From NCBI RefSeq assembly GCF_030445035.2, contig NC_080689.1, positions 24,333,278 to 24,397,277 on the forward strand: a stretch of DNA of 64,000 bases. Reading direction: 5' to 3'. The notes under the pieces were generated by a model that did not search any database, was not told the origin of the DNA, and was given only the letters and a program-made list of their open reading frames with translations. Position numbers and translations under genes: made by a program. Numbering within the stretch: position 1 is the first letter of the stretch; each line of letters begins with the position of its first letter. The stretch comes from Dasypus novemcinctus (lineage: Eukaryota > Chordata > Mammalia > Cingulata > Dasypodidae). Shown here one piece after another: positions 50,298 through 61,469 of the stretch.

Positions 50298-50717
50298 GGG
50301 AAGCGGACTTGGCCCAATGGATAGGGCGTCCGCCTACCACATGGGAAGTCCACGGTTCAAACCCCGGGCCTCCTTGACCCCTGTGGAGCTGGCCCATGCA
50401 CAGTGCTAATATGCCAAGGAGTGCCGTGCCACACAGGGGTGTCCCCCTGCATAGGAGAGCCCCATGCGCAAGGAGCGCGTCCCGTAAGGAGAGCTGCCCA
50501 GAGCAAAAGAAAGTGCAGCCTGCCCAAGAATGGCGCCACACACACGGAGAGCTGACACGGCAAGATGAAACAACAAAAAGAAACACAGATTTCCGATGCC
50601 GCTGATAAGGATAGAAGTGGTCACAGAAGAACTCACAGCAAATGGACATAGACAGCAGACAACTGGGGGGGCAGGGGAATGGGAGAGAAATAAAAAAATA
50701 AAATCTTAAAAAAAAAA
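50298..50717 (+). mobile_element. DAS-type SINE, full length
   Basis: GGGAAGCGGACTTGGCCCAA head, B box GGTTCAAACCCC, standard body and A-tail. It sits at the left edge of an L1 fragment. Confidence 0.9.
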
Positions 50718-53290
50718 TTGGCATCATATAATAGCAGATTTGAGGAGGCAGAAGAAAGGATTGGTAAGCTTGAAGAAATGGCCTCTGAAAGTGAACATAT
50801 AAAAAAAGAGATGAAGAAAAGAATGGAAAAAATTGAACAAGGTCTCAGGGAACTAAATGACAGCAAAAGGCATGCAAACATGTGTCATGGGTATTCCAGA
50901 AGGAGAGGAGAAGGGAAATGGGGCAGAAGGAATATTTAAAGAAATAACGGTAGAAAATTTCCCAACCCTACTGAAGGACATAGATATCCCTGTCCAAGAA
51001 GCACAACGTACTCCCATCCAAAAAAATCCAAATAGACCAACTCCAAGACACATACTTATCAGAAAGTCAAAGGTCAAAGACAAAGAGAGAATTCTGAGAG
51101 CAGCAAGAGAAAAGCAATGCGTAACATATAAGGGATATCCAATAAGATTAAGTGCTGATTTCTCACCAGAAACCATGGAGGCAGGAAGACAGTGGTCTGA
51201 TATATTTAAGATACTAAAAGAGAAAAACTTCTAGCCAAGAATCTTATATCCAGCAAGACTGTCTTTCAAATATGAGGGCAAAATTAGAATATTCACATAT
51301 AAAAAGAACCTGAGAGAATTTCTAAGCAAGAGACCAAATTTTCAGGAAATACTAAAGGGTGTGCTAGCGCCTGAAAAGAAAAGACAGGAGAGAGGGGCCT
51401 GGAAGAAAGTCTAAAAATGAAGATTATAGCAATAAAAGTAACTAAAAGTGTCAAAAGAATGGTGAAAATAAAATATGACAGATAAAACTCAAATAGTCAG
51501 GAATAAACTTAACCAATGACATAAAGCACTTGTATTCAGGAAACTGCAACTCAATGTTAAAACAAATCAAAAAAGCCCTAAATAACTGGAAGAACATTCC
51601 ATGCTCATGGATTGGAAGACTAAATATCATGAAGATGTCAATTCTGCGCAAATTGATAAAACAGATTTAATGCAATCCCAATAAAAATTCCACCAGCTTT
51701 AAAGAAAAAATTAAAAATGTGATCATTAAATTTATTTTTGGAAGGGGAAGGAGTCCTGAATAGCCAGAAACATCATAAAAAGGAAAAGTGAAACCTCATC
51801 TCCAGACTTTAAATCATATTACCTACCTATAGTGGTAAAAACAACATGGTACTAGCCTAAAAACAGATACAATAGACCAATGGAACCAAATTTATGGTTC
51901 AGAAACAGACCCTCACAGGTATGGTCAAGTGATTTTTGACTAGTCTGTCAAAGTCACACAGCTCGGGCAGAACAATCCATTCAACAAACGGTGCTGAAAG
52001 AATTGGACACCCATAGCTGAAAGAAGGAAAGAGGGACTCTATCTCATACCATATCCAAAAACTAACTCAAAATGGATCAAAAAACTAAAAATAAAAGCAA
52101 GAACCATAAAACTTCTAGAAGAAATTGTAGGAAAATATCTTCAAGACCTGGTGGTAGGTGGTGGATTCTTAAAGGAGATAAGAGAAGGACTGAGTGGACT
52201 GCTGACGTTTAATGTATGTAGAAGCTTTAATTAGCTTTACTGTAATATTGTGGAAATGTATAGAGTAGATAGTAACACACAGTGAGTAACAGTTAGTTTA
52301 TAAATGGGGATGTGACTGAAAATGGTAGTCTAGTTATGTAAATGCCAACTGACAGAATGCTAGAGAATAATCTAGGAACTGGATACCACAGCAAACCAAG
52401 AGGTGAGTGAGAATTGTGGCTGATGGTATAGATGCAAGTGTCCTTTGTTAGCTAGAACAAGTGTATATCACTACTGCAGGGTGTTGGGAATGTGGAGAAG
52501 CATGGGGAAAAATACAGCTGGAGTGACCTATGGACTGTGGTTAGTAGTAATAATATAATATTCTTGCATCTATGCAAAAGATGTACTGTGTTGATACTGA
52601 GGCAGTATGGAAAATGTGAGCCAAATGTACACTATGCACATGGCAATAATCAGATATTATCTGTAGCAAATGACACACCACATTGTGGTGTGTTGGTGGA
52701 GGGTGTTGTTTGGGAATTCTGCACATGTGCATGATTGTTTTAGAAGTTTACAACTTCTGTCATAAAAAAATATATTTAAAAAATAATAATACAGTGAGTT
52801 GGGGGAAAAACACACCAAATGTAAGAAAAGAACTATGATTAGTAGTAAGATTTTGACAGTGTTCTTTCATAGTTTGTAACAAATGTTTCATGATAATGCA
52901 AGGTGTTGGTGGAGGGTTGATGTATGGGACCCCCTATGATGTCATGTATGTTTGCTTTATAAGTTTACAACTTTTACTGTACACTTAATTGTTTATATAT
53001 GTTCATATATAAAGGATATAAAGATAACAATAATCGGATTGGTTAGGGGAAAAATATTTTGTTTAGTAGTAATATTTTAACAATGCTCTTTAACCATTAG
53101 TCAAAAAGGTTTAAAAACAATGCAAGTTATTGGTGGTAGGGTGAGATGTTACATGTTTGTTTGATGTTATATATGTTTGTTTTGTAAGTTCACAACTATT
53201 ATGCATTTATTGTTTATGTATGTTTATGTATGAGTGATATATTTCAATAAATGAAAACAAAACAATACAAAACAAAACAAAAATAATGGA
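50718..53290 (+). mobile_element. L1 LINE with internal deletion
   Basis: 5'-truncated L1. The ORF1 C-terminal half is open at 50857-51234 (contains GIPEGEEKGNGAEGIFKEI and AREKQCVTYKGYPIRLSADF). The text then jumps near 51480 from the inter-ORF spacer into the last part of ORF2. The ORF2 C-terminus is cut again near 52170, and a long 3' UTR ends in an A-rich tail near 53250-53285. ORF1 encodes the RNA-binding chaperone of L1; here it is only a remnant. Confidence 0.88.
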
Positions 53291-54386
53291 TGTGCATATC
53301 TGGGGCATTAGGGGTATACTGGAGTTCCCTGTGTGGGGGTCTGTATTATTTTCCTAACTGCCTTGTAAATTTGAATGTATTTAAAAATTAAAAGTTTAAA
53401 AAAAGGGGGGGAAGGTGTGGTTGACCTGGGTCAGAATGAGAGACAATTTATCCTTTGAGGGAGAGGTAAAGAAAGTAGGGAAAGACATGGAATAGATAAA
53501 TCTGTAAGACAACCAGAAGTGGGGTAGCAGTGGTGCTGGCATTTAGAGAAAGCATGCTAGGCCTCTGTTTTCTCCTTCAGAAAAGTCAGCTCTTTGAGGT
53601 AAGGACTCTGTTCGTTCATCTAACAGCCTGCAGCAGATTGCCTTAACACAAGATGTTAAATTCTTATTAAATAAATGTTGGGTGGAACTTTTATTTATTG
53701 AATTTCTTACCTTCACTTAGGTTTGGTGGCAAAATTAATATAAAGTGATAATGAAAATATATGCTTTTATGACATATTAAACTTTTACCTTTCTATAATT
53801 TAAGAAGACACAAAAATAATCAACTTTTATAAACTGTTTTTGCCAGAGGAATTCATAGTAACATCTAGTGGCAGATTATAATATGAATTTATGATTCATG
53901 GTACTGTTCCCAAGACTAAATAGGACTTCTTAACTCTTGAAACCTCTTAAATATTTTGGTGTTATGGACTTTAGAAATATTAACCTCTATACCCCTTCAA
54001 TAATTGACCAAGGGGATGATGCCAATATTCATTTTTCTTCAAAGTTGTTTGTCAAAAATAGAGATGAAATATGATTACAGATTAGTTAATAATGTATCAA
54101 GTACCATACAGGTGCCTAAACTGAAGGAAACAATTGTCAATCAAGCTATCATTTCCAATCTATAAGACTTTAGGGTTAGGAGCCGTTTACTCAGGAAAAA
54201 AAGGTTTTTTTTTTCCTATTGGCATTATATATCAAAGTGCTTTTACAGGAATTCTTTTTAACAAAATAAAGATGTGGTTCTCTTTTTCCAATTTATTCTA
54301 AAAAATAATTATATCTCTACTATGCTATGAAAAAATTGTGTGAAGAGAAAATATTTATCTTTTCAGATTCTAAGGAAAATAAATAC
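53291..54386 (-). other. STRN: STRN intron with L2 3' end
   Basis: About 53575-53690 matches an L2 3' end (TCTTTGAGGTAAGGACTCTG then TATTAAATAAATGTTGGGTGG). The rest is unassigned. Confidence 0.5.
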
Positions 54387-54508
54387 CATAAGAGTCATAG
54401 GGATCAATGCTGGGGTTCATAGTATTCCAGCCCTGGATCAGTCCATCAGTGCCTCCACTGTAACACTGCTCACCATTGCTGCTCATTACCACACATAGCA
54501 CTGGACCT
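54387..54508 (-). CDS. STRN: Striatin, sixth-last coding exon
   Basis: Encodes GPVLCVVMSSNGEQCYSGGT, DGLIQGWNTMNPSIDPYDSY, one WD40 blade plus linker. The acceptor is CCCAG. Starting at the base after it gives AAA (Lys) with the previous exon and keeps the frame. The donor is GTATTT. It is 122 bases. CVVMSS is the striatin form; STRN3 reads SLAISS from memory. Confidence 0.94.
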
Positions 54509-54679
54509 CTGGGAGAGAAAAAAAACAATTTCTAGTCACAAAAACCAGTTTGATAGTATGACATTAAAAGTAAGAATGTTTTTCCAAATGGCTTTTCTAT
54601 TTTTTTTTTTTTTTTTGCTTTTTTACAATAAATAAAAACACTATCAAAGCATTGTTCATTTCCCTTTTGCTGCTAATCA

Positions 54680-54892
54680 GAGATTGGCAAACTATAGCCT
54701 GTCGACCAAAGCCAGTGGGTGGTAGGTTTTTTGTACAGCCCTCAAGCTAGGAATAATTTTTACATTTTTTAAGGTAGTTAAAAAGAAAACAAAAACAAAA
54801 AAACCAAGAGCATGCATAAAAGTCTACATGGCCTACAAACTCTAAAAACCATATACTGTCCGACCTTTCTAGAAAACGTTTGCAAACCTCTG
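54680..54892. mobile_element. hAT-type DNA transposon relict
   Basis: Ends AGAGATTGGCAAACTA and GTTTGCAAACCTCTG are near-inverted repeats, with internal 'CAGTGGGTGGTAGG' and 'ACATGGCCTACAAA' text typical of a common non-autonomous mammalian hAT family. The family name is not certain. Confidence 0.65.
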
Positions 54893-55232
54893 TACTAAAT
54901 CAACTGAACAAATTTCTTAAGCTCAAATGGAAACAGGAAAAGCATGCAATATATGATCACAATACAGAAAAATTTCAAATATTTTAAAAGCTAAGATTTA
55001 AGGATTTCTAATATTTAACCTAATTACCTCAACTTTAAGATATATAACTTAAACATCATGCAAGTAAAATCTAATTTCAGTGAGGATCCCTAATTCGTAG
55101 TGATAAACCTATTTCTGGTGTTATATTATCTGCTAGCTTCAGTTACAAAAAACACTACTACATACAAAAAATGCATTATCAGGCTGATTTGCAATGATGT
55201 TGGTTTAAAACATATAAAAGGCACATACTTAC

Positions 55233-55280
55233 TTATGAGCCCTGAATGTATAAATAGGCTCTACATCAAGAGAAGTACTC
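55233..55280 (-). CDS. STRN: Striatin, seventh-last coding exon (48 bp)
   Basis: Small exon encoding STSLDVEPIYTFRAH with split lysines on both sides. The acceptor is TTATTTAG and the donor GTAAGT (complement 55227-55232). Its 48 bases keep phase 2/phase 2. It links blades in the propeller. Confidence 0.92.
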
Positions 55281-57013
55281 CTAAATAACAGAGGAAAGAT
55301 AATTTTACCATTCTCATTTTCAGTAGTGAACAGCATGATCAAACATATGTTATAAATTCACAGTTAAAAGCATTATGGTAACACACAATTATAGATTACA
55401 GGATACATAAGAAAGCTTACCAAAACCATATTTTCATGGCTTCAAAAAATAAGATCCTCACTTAATAATAAAATTCTGTTACAATGCTTTTAGCATGGTC
55501 ATAACCTATTTGACTAAACAGAGAGAAAGTCTCACCCAAGTAAAACAATATGCCCCTGAAGGTAGAAAATTCTGAATTCAATTTCCTGTTCTGTTATTAT
55601 CTCACAAATGATTTACTCTTTCAAAACTTCAGATTCCTCTATGTTTAAAACAAAACAAAAATGAAGACAACACCACACATCCCACAAGGTCTGAAATTCT
55701 ATAAACAAAATGACCTGGGAGATGCATACAGTAGGATTTTGGTAAGTGGTACTTTAACTTCCTTGCCTTTCTTTGAAAGTTATTAAGTCTATGCTTGATA
55801 CTAGTAAAAACTGTCCAAGCCATTCATTTATTCACCGCTCAGAACTTCATCAGGGGTACACTCACAGTACTTAAAAGTGATTAACATGATTGTTAATGGA
55901 AGCTGGATTTAAACTCAAGTACTTTCCATTTTCTACATTGTTTGCAGTTATTTATAGGCATATGTTATTCTTGGTCAAGAAACTTCCAAGTTTAAAGTTC
56001 AGAGGTAAAACAGGCCACTGTTTTATAATAAAGCATTCACATTATCTAGTCTAATGTGATGCCCACTGTGACCAAAGAAGTAGCAAGACAAAAGGTACAA
56101 TTTATGGTCAAGAAACAATTTTTCTCTACTGAAGACAACTGATAAGAACCAATTTGGTTTTAGCAAGGTCTGGTTGAGCTATCAAAGCAGACTGATAAAA
56201 CCAGTTTTTAACTGATTTATGAAAATGACTCACAGTAAGAATGCCACTGATCTCTTTTGAATGGGGCAATAGATGTCCTTTACCAGTAGTAAAATTTCCC
56301 TCAACAACTCCATCTCACATTCAGTCACACTCGTCATAGCAGTGCCTGATGCTGAAAGAGGGCCCTTGTTGGCAGATGTTGGGTTCTGGCATCCCCCTTG
56401 GTGGGGAATCAGAACCAACCTGGTCGCTGATAAAAGGGTTTGTCCTAACTCATGTCCATTCAAGAGAAGCACTAACAGGTAAGTGATGCCAACAATAGTG
56501 CCTTTCAGTCTGGACATACTGGTGGTATGGAAAGTACTTAAAGGCTCAAGGCCAAATGAAGAGACCAAAGAGAGATAGATCCCTTCTCCTCCCCCAAATC
56601 AGCCTTCTCTCCCATCTACCCCAGAAGTCCAAACCTAGGAAACAACAGGATCAGGGAATTGAGGATTTTAAACATGCCTAGAACTTATTACAAAAACAGC
56701 AGGAACATTCAGTAAAGAAAAGGGGTTCCCCAAACATGACAGCCATTTAAAACACTGTATAAGGATTATAATTAGCATTCAAAAACCCTGGGGAAACTAT
56801 CAGATGGTATCACTTATTCCTTCTCAGTTTTCCAACTTAATATTAGACTGTGAATATGGAGGGAAAAATACTCTAAATTATAGGACACCATATAGAAGAA
56901 AGAACTAGAAGAGATATTTGGGATATTTAATGGTAAATTTTAAAAATATAGTATTTTTCTATTAAAAATGTTAATTAAAATATTCAAATAAAGTTATAAT
57001 AGAATGTTCTCAC
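55281..57013 (-). other. STRN: STRN intron, one open frame of doubtful value
   Basis: Intron of about 1.7 kb with no clear retroposon. A 112-codon minus-strand frame (56230-56568) is open but has no recognised domain and no obvious splice context. Confidence 0.45.
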
Positions 57014-57189
57014 TTTTTGGCTGGGGCTGTTTTCTGCAAGTTCCACATTTTTAACGTGTGATCCTCTGAAGCTGTTATCAAAACAGGCTCAATGGGGTGG
57101 AAAGCAAGGGCTCGAATACCATCAAAGTGACTTCTTAATGTAAACTTAGGGTTCCATGTCTTCCTCATTGCATCTTTATTGTTTGCTAT
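57014..57189 (-). CDS. STRN: Striatin, eighth-last coding exon (first in window)
   Basis: Encodes IANNKDAMRKTWNPKFTLRS, HFDGIRALAFHPIEPVLITA and SEDHTLKMWNLQKTAPAKK. It contains the first WD40 blade (GIRALAFHP to LKMWNL). The acceptor is TTTTAATAG after a pyrimidine run, and the donor is GTGAGA. The opening IANNKD segment fits the human striatin junction (DIANNKDALRK from memory), whereas STRN3 reads DLPANKDAFRK. The 5' two-thirds of the gene, including the coiled coil, lies beyond the right edge. Confidence 0.94.
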
Positions 57190-57699
57190 CTATTAAAAGA
57201 AACAAAACGAAGATACATATACATTTGGTTGAGGATTGGAGGACAATTATATATTTTTTTAATTTAAATAGCCAAATCAATAGGAAAAATTAACAATATG
57301 CCAACAATAGCTTCCTATGAAGAAATGCAAAAGGTATTAACAAGAAAAAAGTTAACAAAACTCAATATAAAAAAGGGGATCAAATAATTTAATAATTTAT
57401 GACAGATCTTTGACATAATCATTTAAAAAAGGATAATTAAATTCAACCTAAATTATAATAAATAAAGTTGTTTTGGATAAGAGTTACAAAATAAGTTTAA
57501 CATTTTAGAATATGACCATAGTTTTGAGATTTTCAATACTTTCTAACAAGAGCTAAATTTTCTTCAGTTCTATTTTACATAACGAAAAGCACTTACTAAA
57601 AACAGATGACTGAACTGGTACAAAGTTCATAAACTGGGAAGAGATATGTTAAAATTGAAAGAGGCAATCAAGGGCAATTATACAAAATAGATTCCACTG

Positions 57700-58143
57700 G
57701 TATGGTAGATTAATTGTGTACACCAGAAAAACATGTTCTTAATCTTAATTCCTGTGGTTGTGAACCCATTGTGGACAGGAAATTTTAAAAAATGTTATTT
57801 TTAGTTACGGTGTGCTCAGCTGAATCAGGATGAGTCCTAATCCTATTATTGGAGGACTGATGGAGAAGACCACAGAGAGAAAGTCACAGGAAGAGCTAGA
57901 ACCTAGAAGTCTGTGGGAAACCACAAGAGAAAAGGGAGGACATAGCCATGTTTTGAGGAAGTTAAAGAATGCCAAGGATTGCCAGCCCACAAGAACACCA
58001 CAGTCTTCAGGGATAAGTAGTACCTTGCTGATGCACTGATTTTGGATTTCTCATAGCTTCAAAACTGTGAGTCAATATATTCCCATTATCTAAGCCACCC
58101 CATTTGTATGGTATTTGGTTTAACACCTGGGAAACTAAGATAG
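57700..58143 (+). mobile_element. MaLR-type LTR
   Basis: MLT1/MST layout: TGGTAGATTAATTGTGTACACC start, TTAATTCCTGTGGTTGTGAACC, and an end with CATAGCTTCAAAACTGTGAG, TCTAAGCCACCC and GGGAAACTAAGA. Confidence 0.7.
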
Positions 58144-58369
58144 TTGGTAAATTAAATGTACCATTATGTTCCTTTTCTCCATGGTAACTCCATTTCAACA
58201 ACCAAAAAACAGGCACTATTTTTCCCATGCCAATCAACAGCCAGTGTGTGATGTTTGATTTTACACTAGCACCATGCAGAGATCCTTCACACTCCAAGTG
58301 TGGAGCAGTTTTAGTGACACATGGGAGAAATAGCACCAAACTAAAAATAATGAACAACAGCAACAATAA

Positions 58370-58595
58370 CAGCTGCTATATTGAGTTTTTCACTATATTT
58401 TGAACATTATTCAAAGCATTTTACATACAGTAACATTTAATCTTTTTAACAATTCTACGATGCAGTATTGTAATCCTCAGATTAGACACATGAGGAAAAG
58501 AGAAATTAAGTGACTTGCCCAAGGAACTCCATTAGTAAGTGGAAAAGCTGGGATTCAAACCCAAGCAGTCTGACTTCAAAGACCACAGTTTTAAC
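58370..58595 (+). mobile_element. MIR SINE
   Basis: AAAGCATTTTACATACAGTAACATT, TTAAGTGACTTGCCCAAGGA, GGAAAAGCTGGGATTCAAAC and AGCAGTCTGACT are in MIR order. Confidence 0.85.
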
Positions 58596-58978
58596 ATAAA
58601 CTTTATAATCTAGAACACAGAAGTTTAAATATCTGTAGAAAAATCTGGGTAGGACATGTCTATTGGGGTTGTAAGAGAATACAAAATATACCAATCAAGG
58701 AACTCCTGAAATGACTGGGACTGGTTATCCCAGAAAAGAAAAAACTGAGATGAATAAAGATTTTCATATGTTAAGAAGAATTGAATTCCTTCTAAACTGT
58801 ATTAATGTGGTAGGCAGGCACTTATATGGTTCACAATGAACCCACAATAATGAGGCCAGCTGCCATGTCAAGAGCACCATGTGGTGAAAGAGTTAAAAAG
58901 TCTTCAGCCAGGCCAGAGTCAGGCAGTGGTGGCTGCAACAGCTGTATCTCCTTGCCCTCCTGCATCATCAATGCTGCC

Positions 58979-60698
58979 ATGCCCAGGGGTCTGCTTCTCA
59001 GGGAAAAGGTCCCCAATTCTGAGGCCAATACCACTATCAGCCATCTCCATTCCCATGACTACCTGGGAAACTCATGGGGCATTCTCTACTCCCACCCTCG
59101 CGATTTTACTGCAACGTGCACCACGGAACTTGGCATAGCTGCAAAGCTGGCTCAAGAATTTGCCAAGAAGGGGAAACGGACTTTGGCCCAGTGGTTAGGG
59201 CGTCCATCTACCACATGGGAGGTCCGCGGTTCAAACTCCGGCCCTCCTTGACCCGTGTGCAGCTGGCCCATGCGCAGTGCTGATGCGCGCAAGGAGTGCC
59301 CTGCTACACAGGGGTGTCCCCCGCGTAGGGGAGCCCCACGTGCAAGGAGTGCACCCATAAGGAGAGCCGCACAGTGCGAAGGAGGGAGCAGCCTGCTGAG
59401 GAATGGCGCCACCCACACTTCCCCTGCCGCTGACGACAACAGAAGCGGACAAAGAAACAAGACGCAGCAAAAAGACACAGAGAACAGACAACCGGGGGAG
59501 GGGAGGGGAATTAAATAAATAAAAATAAATCTTAAAAAAAAAAAAAAAAAAGAATTTGCCAAGAAGAATGTTAAGTTGATTGCTCTTTCAATAGACAGTG
59601 TGGAAGACCATCTTACCTGGAGCAAGGACATCAATGTGTACAATAGTGATGTGCCCACAGAAATAAAACTATTTCCCATCATAAATGGTAGGAATCAGGA
59701 CCTTGCCATCCTGCTGGGAATGCTGGACCCGGCAAAAGAGAATGAAAAGGGCATGCCTGTGGCAGCTCCTGTGGTATTTTGGTCCTGATAAGAAACTGAA
59801 GCTGTCTATCCTCTATCCAGCAACCACTAAAGGAACTTTGATGAGATTCTCAGAGTAGTTCTCTCTCTCCAACTGACTGAAGAAAAGACAGTTGCTACCC
59901 TAGTTGATTGGAAGGATGGAGACAGTGTGATGGTCCTTTCAAACATCCATTAAGAGGAAGCCAAAAAAATTTTTCCTAAAGGCATCTTCACCAAAGAGCT
60001 CCCATCTGGCAAGAAATAGCTCTGCTACACTTCCCAGCCTTAAGTCTCTCTGGGAAGTTGGTGCTGGAATGGCTTGATTAGCCCAGTAAGCCAGAGAATG
60101 CCATTTGCTGATCATGTTTTCCTGCAGCAATTCCATAAAAACATCCTAGTGTGGTCACAGCAAAGGTCTTTAGGTTGCTATACTACTGGCTTATGAAATG
60201 AAAATGGCACCAAAAATTTCTTGGGATTTACTCTATGTCTTCATCAGATTTCTATTCTGTTCAAATATCTCAGTACTCTGCTGGCTCTCTCTGAAATATA
60301 TTCTCTATTTGGGATTGGAATCTTATTCTAGGGTTTGTGATGGGCAAGTCATTGATTGTTGAAAAAGCCTGTTTTGCTCCATCATAGAATGGCTGAGCTT
60401 TGCAGCTGTCCTAATCAAATCCTCTCTTCTCTTAGTCATTCTGGGGAGCAGAGAACCTGATATTCCAATTTCTCTGTAAATGCCTAACTATATCACCCAA
60501 GAACTTAGAGTAATCCAGAAATTCTTCAACATCCAGTGTTTTAACCACAGCTGGGAGGGAAAAATTCAATTCTATACTTTTCTAACTGAAGTATAAAGAG
60601 TGAGAGGAGGGATTTTAAAGATACTTTGCTATAAAAAGGAGAAATTTTTGCAATAAATTTCTTTCAAAAGAGGGAATCTAAAAAAACAAAAAACATAG
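58979..60698 (+). pseudogene. PRDX6: PRDX6 processed pseudogene, split by a SINE
   Basis: Intronless plus-strand retrocopy of peroxiredoxin 6, a 1-Cys peroxidase and phospholipase of 224 residues. It starts MPRGLLLREKVPNSEANTT at 58979 and reaches EFAKK at 59170. The SINE at 59171-59550 plus a target duplication intervenes. It resumes NVKLIALSIDSVEDHL at 59567. The peroxidatic-site text is altered (DFTATCTTE, where the family has DFTPVCTTE). Damage: the SINE, a frameshift after VVF near 59780 giving TGA at 59786, later stops, and a TAG near the end. The native stop equivalent is at 60041-60043. A 3' UTR with AATAAA (60652-60657) and an A-rich tail (about 60679-60698) follow. It is antisense to STRN in an intron. 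The mRNA-like 5' portion may begin upstream of the ATG. Confidence 0.92.
59171..59550 (+). mobile_element. DAS-type SINE inside the PRDX6 retrocopy
   Basis: Plus-strand full-length copy with perfect 16-bp target duplications AGAATTTGCCAAGAAG at 59155-59170 and 59551-59566. The duplication repeats the codons for the EFAKK region of the pseudogene. Confidence 0.96.
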
Positions 60699-60959
60699 GA
60701 TCCCTTTGACTGTCAAGGAAGTATACCAGAAAGTGGGAGCTAACATAAAAAATACTATGTGCCCCTCACACAGTATTTCTGTACATCAGTCTGCTCTAAA
60801 ATGTGATATACATAAAAGAGCACACCCTGGACAGAGAGGAAAGGATGATTTAATATGCTTTACTATAGAACTGTTCTTGCAGGTAGCTGTTTTCTGAATT
60901 TTACTTTGAGGGATTAGCAAATAAAATCCTTTGCTAAAACTGGGGAAAAAGAATCTTCA

Positions 60960-61235
60960 TCCAATAGCCAACAAAGAACTGAAGCCTGGCAACAACTGCA
61001 TAAGTGAGCTTGGAAGTAGAACCTCCCCAAGTTGAATCTTGAGATAAGACTGCAGCCTTGGCTGATGCCTTGATTGCAACCTCATGAGAGACATTAACCC
61101 AAAACTAACCAGCTGGATTTCTGACCCACAGAAACTATAAGATAATAACGGACTGTTGTTTAAAGCTGTTAATAAGCTTTCAAGTAATTTATATTGCAAA
61201 AGATTACATAAATGCTTAATAATACTAGAAGCTAC
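60960..61235 (+). mobile_element. MaLR-type LTR, 3' portion
   Basis: TGAAGCCTGGCAACAACTGC, GGATTTCTGACCCACAGAAACT and TAAGATAATAACGGACTGTTG match the end of an MLT1-like LTR. The 5' part is missing. Confidence 0.7.
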
Positions 61236-61469
61236 TTTGGAAACAGGAAGACAGGTAAAACATGAAGTTCTCTAACCATTAAGAGCTAGGGAAAAAAAAT
61301 GGGTTCCCTCTAGGTAGAGGACTAAGTTCCATTAAATTCCAGATAACCTCTTTGTGGGTTAGTATGGTGAGGACCAAGGTATTTAACAGGAATTTCTGCT
61401 TCCTAGTTATTACAGACTATGTAATTTGGGCTAATTCTCTACTGAGAAAAAGTAGAAAAGCAAAATTAT

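Noticed and set aside
50298-50370. tRNA genes suggested by A and B boxes in SINE heads
   Set aside because: The cloverleaf is incomplete, and each head is followed by the SINE body and A-tail with target duplications.
37170-57189. STRN3 rather than STRN for the WD40 gene
   Set aside because: The exon text (IANNKD, CVVMSS, SSCQINRVISHPTLPIS, CIQEFTAHRKKFEESIHDV) fits my memory of striatin, and the adjacent VIT gene supports the STRN locus.
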